DNA of 64,000 nucleotides from Okeania sp. KiyG1 (lineage in GTDB: Bacteria > Cyanobacteriota > Cyanobacteriia > Cyanobacteriales > Microcoleaceae): positions 1 to 64,000 of the forward strand of contig NZ_BLZO01000097.1 in NCBI RefSeq assembly GCF_014132355.1. The letters run 5' to 3'. Positions 42,556-50,888 of the stretch are shown here, piece after piece. Under the pieces are notes generated by a model that was given only the letters and a program-made list of their open reading frames with translations, was not told the DNA's origin and ran no database searches. Each line of letters starts with the position of its first letter. Position 1 is the stretch's first letter. The translations under genes and the position numbers were made by a program.

Positions 42556-43232
42556 TTCTTCCTAATAAACTTCTTCTCAATAAGTTCCCCAGCTTTAATA
42601 GATTTCCGCAGCCAATTTAATTCCAAATCTAATTTTTCTGTTTCAGTTAATTCCCAATTATTGTGCTGTCGTCGCAAACGATTTGTCAAATCGTATAAAC
42701 ACAAAGCAACACTCACTGAAATATTAAAACTTTCACTAAATCCTTGCATTGGAATTTTTACCGACACATCTGCATTATTTTGAGCATATTCTGACAACCC
42801 ATTAATTTCTGAACCAAACATTAACGCCACTTTTGTATTTACAGATAATTCTTCAATAGTTATTTGCTCTGTATGAGGGGTTGTTGCTGCTATGATATAA
42901 CCCTCACTTCTTAACATTTTTAAACATTCTTGAGTATTATTTATGCCTTGTTGATTATAACGATATAACGTTAACCAGCGGTCTGAGCCAACACTAACAC
43001 CTTGAGTAACTGTGAATATATTTTTATTCTCTATAATATGCACATCTTGTACCCCAAAACTGTCACAACTTCGGAGTACCGCACTAGCATTATGGGGTTG
43101 ATAAATATCTTCTAAAATAACAGTAATATGACGAGTTCTTTGTTGCAAAACAGATACAATTTTTTCCCAACGAGCATGGGTAACAAATTGACCTAAATAA
43201 CTAATTAATTGTTGTTTTTCTTCTAGTTGCAT
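42519..43232 (-). CDS. trmH: TrmH/SpoU-family tRNA 2'-O-methyltransferase
   Basis: A 237-residue SPOUT enzyme. HITVILEDIYQPHNASAVLR followed by SCDSFGVQDVHIIE is motif 1, with its catalytic Arg. FGSEINGLS is motif 2. IPMQGFSESFNISVSVALCL is motif 3, which binds S-adenosylmethionine in the trefoil knot. The N-terminal helices and order match TrmH, which methylates G18 of tRNA in the D-loop; that exact target is inferred by family. The last 18 residues (KKEEGRGKKEEDV) derive from the 45-bp minisatellite and have probably replaced the original basic tail. Confidence 0.88.
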   Translation of the reverse strand: MQLEEKQQLISYLGQFVTHARWEKIVSVLQQRTRHITVILEDIYQPHNASAVLRSCDSFGVQDVHIIENKNIFTVTQGVSVGSDRWLTLYRYNQQGINNTQECLKMLRSEGYIIAATTPHTEQITIEELSVNTKVALMFGSEINGLSEYAQNNADVSVKIPMQGFSESFNISVSVALCLYDLTNRLRRQHNNWELTETEKLDLELNWLRKSIKAGELIEKKFIRKKEEGRGKKEEDV

Positions 43233-43512
43233 TCAGCATTAATCTAATATTTATATTTACCGAAAATTTTAGGTATAAAGCCTCTCTGTTCATGGATAAA
43301 AAATAAGTAAGCATTCAGCCCTCAGCTATCAGCTAGCCTCCTATCGGAGGAACTGCGTTAACAGCTATTATTTTTGGTGGGCGATAAAAGCTTTATTAAT
43401 TGAGCCAGAATTAAATATTACTACAAAAGCAAGTTCCTTTAATCTTAAAGTTTTTTTGATCTCAACACTCTTCTTAAGGGTAGAGTATTAGTCCGCTCAA
43501 GCTGACAGCTAA

Positions 43513-43704
43513 TACCAAATTGATAAATGTTTGCTAGAAATAGTTAGGGTATTTATTAGAATTTAGAATTTAGAATTTAGAATGCATAATTAATAGATTT
43601 AATACCATTTTTGATGTTTTAAATCATCTTTTTCATCAAATATACTTTCAGATAAAGTATTTTTATGGTGCTTATTATTCATAACATTCTTTTTAAAAAT
43701 CGTA
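43513..43704. mobile_element. MITE-like element, TACCAAATTGAT family
   Basis: It begins TACCAAATTGATAAATGTTTG and ends TAACATTCTTTTTAAAAATCGTA, with agaattt heptamers inside. It is the third member of the family (15256, 20354). Confidence 0.6.
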
Positions 43705-43814
43705 TAATACCTGAATGCTTACAAAAATAAAAAATCATTTTAGCCAATCCTCTTATTTATAAGAACAGATAATTCTAAATTCTAAATTCTAAATTCTAAA
43801 TTATTATGTGGTCA

Positions 43815-44612
43815 TCAATCGTTCTGAACTTTGAGTTTCTCTTTGTGCTTTTTTTTAGCCAAAAAACGTTCTTGCATTACTACTTTTAAAGTTGGCTTGG
43901 GAACATAAGGTTTTACAAGTTCTTCTACAGCCATTTTCCTAGTTTCATTATTATTAACATTAACTTGATAAACAATATTATTATCAACATCTAATCCTGT
44001 TAACCACCCACTACGAGGATGATAGGCACTCGTGTCAATATTCAGCCAACCTGGCCCACGAACTAACTCTCCAGGCTCAACATTATTAAAAGTAAAAGTT
44101 ATAGTATGACCTATAATTATTAACTTATTGGGAAAGTAAGGCTTTTCAATAGAATGAAATTCTTTGCGAATCCAACAATATTCATGATAGGTTTGCTTTT
44201 GAATAGGCAATTGTGGATTTACCCCTGCATGAACTAACCAAATATCTCCTAAGTCTAGATACAGAGGCAGCGACTTAATCCACTCTACATCTTCATAAGG
44301 CATAATTCCTGTATCTCTATAACTTTCTACCGTTTCATTCCCTCCACTGTAAAACCAAGCTTCCCATGCTCCTTTTTTACCTCCTTTATCTGAGAGAGCT
44401 TGAATCATCATTTGTTCGTGATTTCCCAGTAGACACTGATAGGAGCTTTTTCTGACAAATTCTATTACTTGAGAACTTTTCGGGCCTCGGTCTATTAAAT
44501 CCCCTAAAAAGTACACATTTTCATCTTTTCCAGGGGCGATCGCCTCTAGCAAAACCATCAGACCATCATAATGCCCATGTACATCGCCAATGATAATACG
44601 TCTCTGTTTCAT
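43815..44612 (-). CDS. Metallophosphoesterase (PPP/ApaH-like phosphatase)
   Basis: A 265-residue calcineurin-type phosphoesterase with the full metal-binding set: GDVHGHYDG, GDLIDRGPKS, GNHEQMM, a His in LVHAGVNP and a His in IIGHTITF. Family members dephosphorylate proteins or hydrolyse diadenosine polyphosphates; which applies here is unknown. The C-terminal 45 residues are basic and Lys-rich (KKKHKEKLKVQND). Complete, cytoplasmic and monocistronic as far as visible. Confidence 0.93.
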   Translation of the reverse strand: MKQRRIIIGDVHGHYDGLMVLLEAIAPGKDENVYFLGDLIDRGPKSSQVIEFVRKSSYQCLLGNHEQMMIQALSDKGGKKGAWEAWFYSGGNETVESYRDTGIMPYEDVEWIKSLPLYLDLGDIWLVHAGVNPQLPIQKQTYHEYCWIRKEFHSIEKPYFPNKLIIIGHTITFTFNNVEPGELVRGPGWLNIDTSAYHPRSGWLTGLDVDNNIVYQVNVNNNETRKMAVEELVKPYVPKPTLKVVMQERFLAKKKHKEKLKVQND

Positions 44613-44784
44613 TTTTACTTTTAAAGATTTTCTATTATATCTAGTTAGACCTCTATCTACTTAATTACATTAAGTAAGGCAAAATAGACTTTTTTTGTCA
44701 AATTTTAATCTCAGAAAATTTAATTCAAACATCTAATATATTATTCATTTTATCTGTACATATAATAACATAATTTCTGAAGTC

Positions 44785-44865
44785 AGCCGACCCTAATTTT
44801 CCGGCAAATCCAGATTGTAACTAATTTGAAACAAATTGTAGCTTCAATTAAAATTGGGGTCGGCT
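44785..44865. other. 81-bp long inverted repeat, possible structured RNA or MITE
   Basis: AGCCGACCCTAATTTT at 44785 and AAAATTGGGGTCGGCT ending at 44865 pair at 15 of 16 positions around a 49-base loop that has a second weaker palindrome (attgtaa..aatttg). No T-run follows on either side. It lies between two minus-strand genes, downstream of the DUF1995 gene. Confidence 0.55.
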
Positions 44866-44911
44866 TACCTTAGACGAAAAATACTTTGAGTAAGTTCATG
44901 TCCCTGAAAAT

Positions 44912-45676
44912 TTAGTTACTTAAAGCACGCAGGAATTTTTGAACTTCAGCTAAAAATCCTTTCCGTTGTGGTTTAGCAGTAGTTTGCTGAGAAGAAGTAG
45001 AGCTATCTGTTTGAACTGTAGCAGTAGCTTGAGCTATAATTATTTCCAGCGTATCTCCCATCGGTTTTTCAGGCCGCTCTGCAATCAATCTATACTGGCC
45101 ATTTTCCTCAAGCCAAACTTGCCACGGAGAAGGATAACAACGATACAATGCACCCTCACCAAAAGACTTGATATAGTAGCAAGATTCAATAGTTTTAAGA
45201 AATCTTTCCCGGAGTTGACGTGCAGCATAGCCAATTCCGACAATAGATACATCCTCTAATCTTGGAATTAACATTACAACTGGGCGATCGCCTGCCAAAT
45301 TACACAATTTTTCTGCCTGGGCCACTTCTACAGAAGAAAGGGCAATTAACAGAAAAAATTCGTCTTCCGGTGCAATTTTGCTGTCAACTGGAGACCTACT
45401 TGTACCAATATCTTCTACTTTGACCTTAAAAGACGCATCTTGCCAATCTCGTCTTGCCAATGCTGCAGCACCAGTATCAGGAAAAAAGACTTTTGGTTGA
45501 ATACCTTCTTCAAGTAAAGCAGGAATAAATTGTGCTGCTAGAGATTGAGCTTGAAGTTCAATTTCTGGAATAACTATTTCGATTTGGATTCTACTGTAAC
45601 CATCTTGGAGAGCTGCCTTAGCAGCTTCTATAGCTTGAGTGAGTGCCTCATCTATGTCATTGGGTAGTTTATTCAT
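44912..45676 (-). CDS. DUF1995 protein (LPA3-like)
   Basis: A 254-residue protein starting MNKLPNDIDEALTQAIEAAK with an adjacent ALQDGYSRIQIEIVIPEIEL. It then has FFPDTGAAALARRDW, EDEFFLLIALSSVEVAQAEKLC, VMLIPRLEDVSIVGIGYAARQLRERFL and CYYIKSFGEGALYRCYPSPWQVWLEE. This is the DUF1995 fold shared by cyanobacteria and plastids, where the plant relative LPA3 helps photosystem II assembly; the cyanobacterial role is not settled. The C-terminal 45 residues are a Ser/Thr-rich linker and a basic helix. Intact and of normal length. Confidence 0.9.
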   Translation of the reverse strand: MNKLPNDIDEALTQAIEAAKAALQDGYSRIQIEIVIPEIELQAQSLAAQFIPALLEEGIQPKVFFPDTGAAALARRDWQDASFKVKVEDIGTSRSPVDSKIAPEDEFFLLIALSSVEVAQAEKLCNLAGDRPVVMLIPRLEDVSIVGIGYAARQLRERFLKTIESCYYIKSFGEGALYRCYPSPWQVWLEENGQYRLIAERPEKPMGDTLEIIIAQATATVQTDSSTSSQQTTAKPQRKGFLAEVQKFLRALSN

Positions 45677-45793
45677 CTATAAATAGCGATCGATATTTCT
45701 AAGTTTCTCAACTATACTGTAATATCATGTCCGGTTGAATACTTAATAAATAAATGACGGAGGTGTCAGGAGTCAGGAGGGAAGAAAGAAGAA

Positions 45794-46071
45794 CAGGACT
45801 TACACAAATCAACCTTGAAAACACCATATGTAGGGGCGCCATTCGGAGCATGACCTTAGGAAATGGCATTCGCCCTCACTGAATTTAGTGTCCGTATATG
45901 TAGGGGCGAATGGCATTCGCCCTCACTGAATTTAGTGTCCGTATATGTAGGGGCGCCATTCGGAGCATGACCTTAGGAAATGGCATTCGCCCTCACTGAA
46001 TTTAGTGTCCGTATATGTAGGGGCGAATGGCATTCGCCCTCACTGAATTTAGTGTCCGTGCGTAAGTCCTG
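45794..46071. mobile_element. MITE-like element, CAGGACTTACGCA ends (a)
   Basis: CAGGACTTACACAAATC at the left and GTGCGTAAGTCCTG at the right enclose alternating copies of a ~70-bp unit ('gtaggggcg..cattcgccctcactgaatttagtgtccg'), four units in all. Confidence 0.75.
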
Positions 46072-46131
46072 AAGAAGAAAGAATAAAGAGGAGGAAAAGG
46101 AGAAAGTTTTTTTATCACTAACAGGACTTAC

Positions 46132-46459
46132 GCAAATTCACCTTGAAAACGCCATAAGTAGGGGCGTTAACGATAGTTATGCGAAGCAAATGGCATTTGC
46201 GCTCCGCAAAGCTCCGCTTTATCAAAATAACATGGGTCTAAAACCCCGCCTTTTAAGGCGTAATATTTTTGGAGCGGGGCTTAAATCCCCGTTACAAAAA
46301 TAACTTCTGTACGGGCGTTAACGATAGTTATGCGAAGCAAACGGCCGTTCGCCCCTACTGACTTCTGACTTCTGACTTCGTTAAATGTCGCGGAGCGTTA
46401 ACGGAGTTATGCGGTAGCAAAACGCCCTCACTGGATTTAGTATTCGTGCGTAAGTCCTG
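46132..46459. mobile_element. MITE-like element, CAGGACTTACGCA ends (b)
   Basis: CAGGACTTACGCAAATTCAC at the left and GTGCGTAAGTCCTG at the right bound 328 bp. Nested inside are other dispersed repeats (cccgccttttaaggcg; cgttaacgatagttatgcg). It ends about 90 bp before the graspetide-like precursor gene. Confidence 0.72.
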
Positions 46460-46550
46460 ACTAATTATCCGGACATGATATAACTGATAGAAGATGTTCA
46501 ACAATCTTCAGTACTTTCTATAATAAATAAAAGTTGAACAAAAGGAAAAT

Positions 46551-47636
46551 ATGAGACATCCAAAGGAAAATATAAGACATCCATTTGAAAATGACCAAGA
46601 GACTCTTGAGTCTTTACAAAAAAGTCAAGTTGAAGCTAACCCTAATACTGGTAACGATCCATCTCAACTGATAGCAACAACTCAAGCACTGGGTGAAGAA
46701 GGTGGTGCTATAACAACAGCTTTTGATGATTCAGAAAATGGTGACGAACCTATACCTACAACTCAAGCAATAGGTGAAGAAGGTGGTTTCAGTGAACCTA
46801 TACCTACAACTCAAGCACTGGGAGAAGAAGGTGGTTTCAGTGAACCTATACCTACAACTCAAGCACTGGGAGAAGAAGGTGGTATCGATCCAATAGGAGT
46901 ACTACCCGGAGAACCGACAACTAGAGCAGTAGGAGAAGAAGGCGGCGCTGCTCCAATAGGAGTGCCACCCAGAGAACCGACAACTAGAGCAGTAGGAGAA
47001 GAAGGTGGTGCTGATCCTATTAATAATGAAATTATCACTCAAGTAGGTTCGGAAGAAGGAACAGTAACTACTTTAGCGATAGGGGAAGAAGGTAGAGATT
47101 TTAATGAAGAGATTTATCGGCAATCTTATCCTGGTATTGATGTTGCTATCAACAGAGGAGTATTTAGTTCTGGTTTAGAACATTACATTCAGTTTGGACA
47201 ATTTGAAATTGAACGCATTGGTTTTTTTACTGACAATGATAGTAATGATATTATTAATGCTTTCGGCAACAATACCAGAATTATTGGTGTTAGCGTTATC
47301 GGATATGACATCATCAGCGATCGAATCATTCCTGGTAGTTTGGGAACGGGAGAAATTGATATATTAGTTGGTAGTTCAGGAATAGAAGGAGTAGATCAAT
47401 TTATACTTGGTTCTTCCCCAGAGTCTCCTTTTTATCTTGGTTTTGGTTATTCAGACTTTGCTTTAATTCAAAATTTTGATGCTCCTTTAGACCGAATTCA
47501 GTTATCAGGAAGTTTGAATGATTATAGTTTTGAAATAGTTAATAATTCAGTCAATATATCTACTGTATCAGGAGATTTGATTGCGATCGTAGAAGATGTT
47601 TCATCTCTAGATAATTTAAACCTTGATTTTATTTAG
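46551..47636 (+). CDS. Multi-core plesiocin-like graspetide precursor fused to RTX-like domain
   Basis: A 361-residue protein. Residues 1-41 look like a leader; MRHPKEN is repeated as IRHPFEN because of a 21-base duplication covering the start. Residues 43-180 hold seven perfect TTxxxxEE cores at 43, 70, 86, 102, 123, 144 and 173 (TTQALGEE, TTQAIGEE, TTRAVGEE, TTLAIGEE), plus degenerate ones at 55 (TTAFDDSE) and 162 (ITQVGSEE). They are joined by Pro/Gly linkers. In plesiocin-type graspetides ATP-grasp ligases join these Thr hydroxyls to the Glu carboxylates, making hairpin-like bicycles. Residues 185-361 have an HYIQFGQFE repeat and a calcium-binding-exoprotein-like end (GTGEIDILVGSSG, DFALIQNFD, DRIQLSG). 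An AAGGA site precedes the ATG. The fused secretion/adhesion domain is unusual. Chemistry is inferred. Confidence 0.85.
   Translation: MRHPKENIRHPFENDQETLESLQKSQVEANPNTGNDPSQLIATTQALGEEGGAITTAFDDSENGDEPIPTTQAIGEEGGFSEPIPTTQALGEEGGFSEPIPTTQALGEEGGIDPIGVLPGEPTTRAVGEEGGAAPIGVPPREPTTRAVGEEGGADPINNEIITQVGSEEGTVTTLAIGEEGRDFNEEIYRQSYPGIDVAINRGVFSSGLEHYIQFGQFEIERIGFFTDNDSNDIINAFGNNTRIIGVSVIGYDIISDRIIPGSLGTGEIDILVGSSGIEGVDQFILGSSPESPFYLGFGYSDFALIQNFDAPLDRIQLSGSLNDYSFEIVNNSVNISTVSGDLIAIVEDVSSLDNLNLDFI
46677..47090 (+). repeat. Graspetide core motif repeats
   Basis: This is the coding region for residues 43-180, with nine TT/IT-start core segments spaced 11 to 27 residues apart. Linkers alternate between IP/EP-rich (FSEPIP) and IGV-P-rich types (DPIGVLPGEP). 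The DNA of the neighbouring FSEPIPTTQALGEEGG units is almost identical, showing recent tandem duplication. Confidence 0.85.
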
Positions 47637-47638
47637 TT

Positions 47639-47746
47639 CAGGACTTACGCAAAATGTGAAATTATACACCAATTGTAGTGGGCGCGATTCGGAGCTTTGC
47701 GGAACGCAAATGCCATTCTAGATATGGTGGTTATGCGTAAGTCCTG
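47639..47746. mobile_element. CAGGACTTACGCA element after the precursor
   Basis: CAGGACTTACGCA and TGCGTAAGTCCTG bound 108 bp starting two bases after the precursor's stop codon. The perfect 13-bp inverted repeat could also act as a transcript-end hairpin. Confidence 0.75.
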
Positions 47747-47768
47747 TAGTTAATAAACGGGAAAGCTA

Positions 47769-48019
47769 TTAGACATCTCCAGAAAAGAGGGAACAGGGAA
47801 CAGGGAGGAAAAATTGATAATTTATGGATAATAATTGATTTTATTTTTGATTTTTACCGAATTATTAATTATTAATTATTAATCATTAAATAATTCGCGC
47901 CTTGAAACCTCCCCTTTTAAGGGGAAAAAGCGGTAGTAAGATTCAATTCCGTAACGGTTAAAACCCGAGGTAATTATCAATTATCCATTATCAATTATCA
48001 ATTAATGAACAGATGTCTA
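47769..48019. mobile_element. MITE-like element, TTAGACATCT ends
   Basis: TTAGACATCTCC at the left and an AGATGTCTA end at the right enclose heptamer runs and the 'cctccccttttaaggggaaaa' dispersed sequence. Relatives occur at 16729 and 41951. Confidence 0.55.
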
Positions 48020-48169
48020 TTGGTAAGTAGTCGTGTAAAAATAACTTAAACAGTTTTTTTAATGGAAGCTATATTTCACAATTTATCCCAGATAAAATTT
48101 GTACAACTTATTCTTACATGGCTCCTAATAGACTGTTTTATCTTAAATGTTGCAATAGATGTAGGTTGG

Positions 48170-48343
48170 GTTGAGGGACGTTAGCGCCAGCTTATCCCTA
48201 GGATAAACCCAAAAACAATCTTTCTCCCCTACTCCCTTACTCCCCTACTCCCCTACTCCCCTACTCCCCTACTCCCCTACTCCCTTACTCCCCTACTCCC
48301 TTACTCCCTTACTTCCCTACTCCCCTACTCCCTTACTCCAAAT
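48170..48343. repeat. Palindromic repeat and (CCCCTACT)n before the ligase
   Basis: The dispersed palindrome 'gtaggttgggtt..aaacccaa' (48160-48212) is followed by about fourteen copies of an 8-base unit (48226-48340). These run up to the start codon of the ATP-grasp gene and leave no clear ribosome-binding site. Confidence 0.85.
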
Positions 48344-48345
48344 AT

Positions 48346-49269
48346 ATGATAAGTATTCAACCGAATTTGATATTAATTCTGGGCAATGAAGAAGATATTC
48401 ATGCTGCCCATCTCAAAAAATCTCTGATGGAAAAAGGAATAACAGTTGATTATTTAGATACTCGTTTATTTCCTACTAAGTTAAAAATATCTTGGCAACC
48501 TATTACTCACACAGGATGTTTAATATTTCCAGATGGCAGAAAATGGAATTTAGCAGATATAAATAAAATTTTTTGGCGGACTTTTGCTGGGGTCAATGTT
48601 CCGAAATTAACTGATTCATATCAGGAGAGAATAGCAGTTAATGATTCGATGGGTTTATTGCGTTCTTTTATGCGGTCTCAACCCGATAAATGGGTTAATG
48701 GTTGGGAAGCTTATGAATTTCATCAAGAAAAACCATTACAATTAAGTTTAGCAAATAAAATAGGTGTGACTATTCCAACGACTATTATTACTAATAATGC
48801 TGATGAAATTTTAGAATTTTCTCAAGCATTTAAAGATGTAATTTTCAAACCTGTTTATGGAGGTTCTCATACTCAATTTTTAACCAAAGAACATCTAGAA
48901 ATTAATCGGATGAAATTAGCATTAAGCATTTCTCCGGTAACTATCCAAGAATTTATTCCCGGTACAAATATTCGTAGTTATGTGATTGGCGAAAAAGTTT
49001 ATTCTGCTGAAATTAGAAGTAGTTCCTTAGATTTTCGGGAAGATAAACGAGCAAAAATAATTTATTTAGAAACACCAGAGGATATGAAAAGACAATGTTT
49101 GGCTATTACTAAAGCATTTGGATTAAAATGGACTGGTATTGATTGGCGATTTAAACCTAATGGAGATTTTATTTTCCTGGAGGCGAATTTTAGTCCGATG
49201 TTTCTTCATTTTGAAAGGGAAACTGGTTGTCCGATAACTGAGGACTTGATAGAATTATTAACAAGTTAA
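48346..49269 (+). CDS. ATP-grasp ligase of graspetide (PsnB/MvdD) type
   Basis: A 307-residue ATP-grasp enzyme. The N-terminal subdomain has LILGNEEDIHAAHLKKSL and IFWRTF. The ATP-binding part has TIPTTIITNNADEILEF, VIFKPVYGGSHTQFLTKE (nucleotide lysine) and TIQEFIPGTNIRSYVIGEKV. The metal-binding end is DWRFKPNGDFIFLEANFSP followed by MFLHFERETGCPI. The closing pattern (E-x-N..F-x-x-x-E-x-x-TG-x-PI) is that of microviridin/plesiocin ligases, which form ester or amide links between side chains of a ribosomal peptide. Length fits. It lies 710 bp after the core-repeat protein on the same strand, so the latter is its likely substrate. No transporter or acetyltransferase adjoins it. Confidence 0.88.
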   Translation: MISIQPNLILILGNEEDIHAAHLKKSLMEKGITVDYLDTRLFPTKLKISWQPITHTGCLIFPDGRKWNLADINKIFWRTFAGVNVPKLTDSYQERIAVNDSMGLLRSFMRSQPDKWVNGWEAYEFHQEKPLQLSLANKIGVTIPTTIITNNADEILEFSQAFKDVIFKPVYGGSHTQFLTKEHLEINRMKLALSISPVTIQEFIPGTNIRSYVIGEKVYSAEIRSSSLDFREDKRAKIIYLETPEDMKRQCLAITKAFGLKWTGIDWRFKPNGDFIFLEANFSPMFLHFERETGCPITEDLIELLTS

Positions 49270-49424
49270 CTAGCTACCAGCTTAAAAATTTGTGTATAGA
49301 TAATGGTATCTGTTTGCGGAGCATTCCAGACCGAAACGCTTTTTAAAGTTAGGCAAGAATATTTATAATAAATATAATTGTTATACATCAACAAATTCAT
49401 ATAATTATTCTCAAGGAGTTGGTA

Positions 49425-49988
49425 ATGTCTGTACAATTATTGCGACGACTATTTACTGTAGACCAGTATTATCAAATGCTGGAAGCAGGAATATTAACTG
49501 AAAATGAACGAGTAGAACTAATCCGAGGAGAAATTGTCAAAATGTCCCCTATTGGTATTCATCACTCAGCTTGTGTGAAACGTCTGAACAAACTTTTCAT
49601 TTTGCGTTTAGCAGAGACTGTTACTGTGGGAATTCAAGATCCTGTAAAATTGAACGATAATTCTGAACCAGAACCAGATATTAGTTTGCTGCAACAACGA
49701 CCAGATTTTTATCGGACTCAACATCCTCAACCAGAAGATGTATTTCTCCTCATAGAAGTGTCAGACACAACAGTTAAATATGACCAAGAAGTAAAAATTC
49801 CTTTATATGCTGAGAATAATATTGCTGAAGTTTGGTTGGTAAATCTTCCTCAAAAATGTTTGGAAGTTTATCGACAACCTACAGCGAATGGTTATCAGAC
49901 TGTGCAGACTTTTAAGAGCGGTGAAACTGTGACAATTCAAGCTTTGCCTAATTTCACTTTTACTGTTGATGAAATATTGGGAGATTAA
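49425..49988 (+). CDS. Uma2-family protein, copy 1
   Basis: A 187-residue DUF820/Uma2 protein starting MSVQLLRRLFTVDQYYQMLE. The ATG at 49425 was chosen over an upstream TTG because it follows AAGGAG at proper spacing and matches the start of the paralogue at 50243. Core features are ENERVELIRGEIVKMSPIG, SEPEPDISLLQ (PD motif), VFLLIEVSDTTVKYD (E-V) and YAENNIAEVWLVNL. The fold is PD-(D/E)XK-like; the biological role is unknown. Copies 2 and 3 (fragment) follow, so this is a local expansion. Confidence 0.9.
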   Translation: MSVQLLRRLFTVDQYYQMLEAGILTENERVELIRGEIVKMSPIGIHHSACVKRLNKLFILRLAETVTVGIQDPVKLNDNSEPEPDISLLQQRPDFYRTQHPQPEDVFLLIEVSDTTVKYDQEVKIPLYAENNIAEVWLVNLPQKCLEVYRQPTANGYQTVQTFKSGETVTIQALPNFTFTVDEILGD

Positions 49989-50242
49989 CAGAAATTTTCA
50001 ACATTAATTACCCAATACTATATAAATTTATTGTGTTCTGAGTATTATTCAATAATTAATAATTAATAATTAATAATTACCTCTTCTTTTCAAGGAGAGG
50101 ATTGACTAATAATGAAATTTTTCCTTTATTATCCCCTTAAAAGGGGGAGGCTTTAAACCACAATTTTTCGGTAAAAAAAGCTTTGAGTTATAACTAAAAA
50201 ATAGCTGAATGCTTAATACAATTATTCTCAAGGAGTTAGATA

Positions 50243-50806
50243 ATGTCTGTACAATTATTGCGACGACTATTTACTGTAGACCAGTACTATAAAATGCTGG
50301 AAGCAGGAGTATTAACTGAAAATGAACGAGTAGAACTAATCCGAGGAGAAATTATCACAATGTCCCCTATGGGTATTCGCCATGCAGGTTGTGTCAACCG
50401 TCTTAATGAACTGTTCTTTTTGCGTTTAGCACAGACTGTTACTGTGGGAATTCAAATTCCTGTAAGATTGAATAATAATTCTGAACCAGAACCAGATATC
50501 AGTTTGTTGCAACGACGACCAGATTTTTATGAGACTCAACAACCTCAACCAGAAAATGTATTTCTCCTTATAGAGGTGTCAGATACAACAATTAAATATG
50601 ACCGAGAAGTAAAAGTTCCCTTATATGCTGAGAATAATATTGTTGAAGTTTGGTTGGTAAATCTGACTGAAAAATGTCTGGAAGTTTATCGACAACCTAC
50701 TGCGAATGGTTATGAGATTGTACAGACTTTTAAGAGCGGTGAAACTTTGTCAATTCAAGCTTTGCCTAATGTAACTTTTACTGTTGATGAAATATTGGGA
50801 GATTAG
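50243..50806 (+). CDS. Uma2-family protein, copy 2
   Basis: A tandem paralogue of the gene at 49425, 187 residues and about 85% identical by eye. The duplication includes the 'attctcaaggagtt' ribosome-binding region. The same motifs are present (NERVELIRGEIITMSPMG, SEPEPDISLLQRRPDF, LIEVSDTTIKYDREVKVPLY). Both paralogues end TVDEILGD. The spacer between the copies is a heptamer run plus the 'ccccttaaaagggggaggcttt' dispersed repeat. Confidence 0.9.
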   Translation: MSVQLLRRLFTVDQYYKMLEAGVLTENERVELIRGEIITMSPMGIRHAGCVNRLNELFFLRLAQTVTVGIQIPVRLNNNSEPEPDISLLQRRPDFYETQQPQPENVFLLIEVSDTTIKYDREVKVPLYAENNIVEVWLVNLTEKCLEVYRQPTANGYEIVQTFKSGETLSIQALPNVTFTVDEILGD

Positions 50807-50888
50807 TACTAACAGGACTTACGCAAAATATCGAATGGTTATCAGACTGTGCAGAATTATCAGAACTCTAAAAAATTGGGCAAAAATT

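Noticed and set aside
42167-42580. 137-codon minus-strand frame with 15-residue repeats
   Set aside because: Produced by the 45-bp minisatellite; it has no ribosome site and overlaps trmH in another frame.
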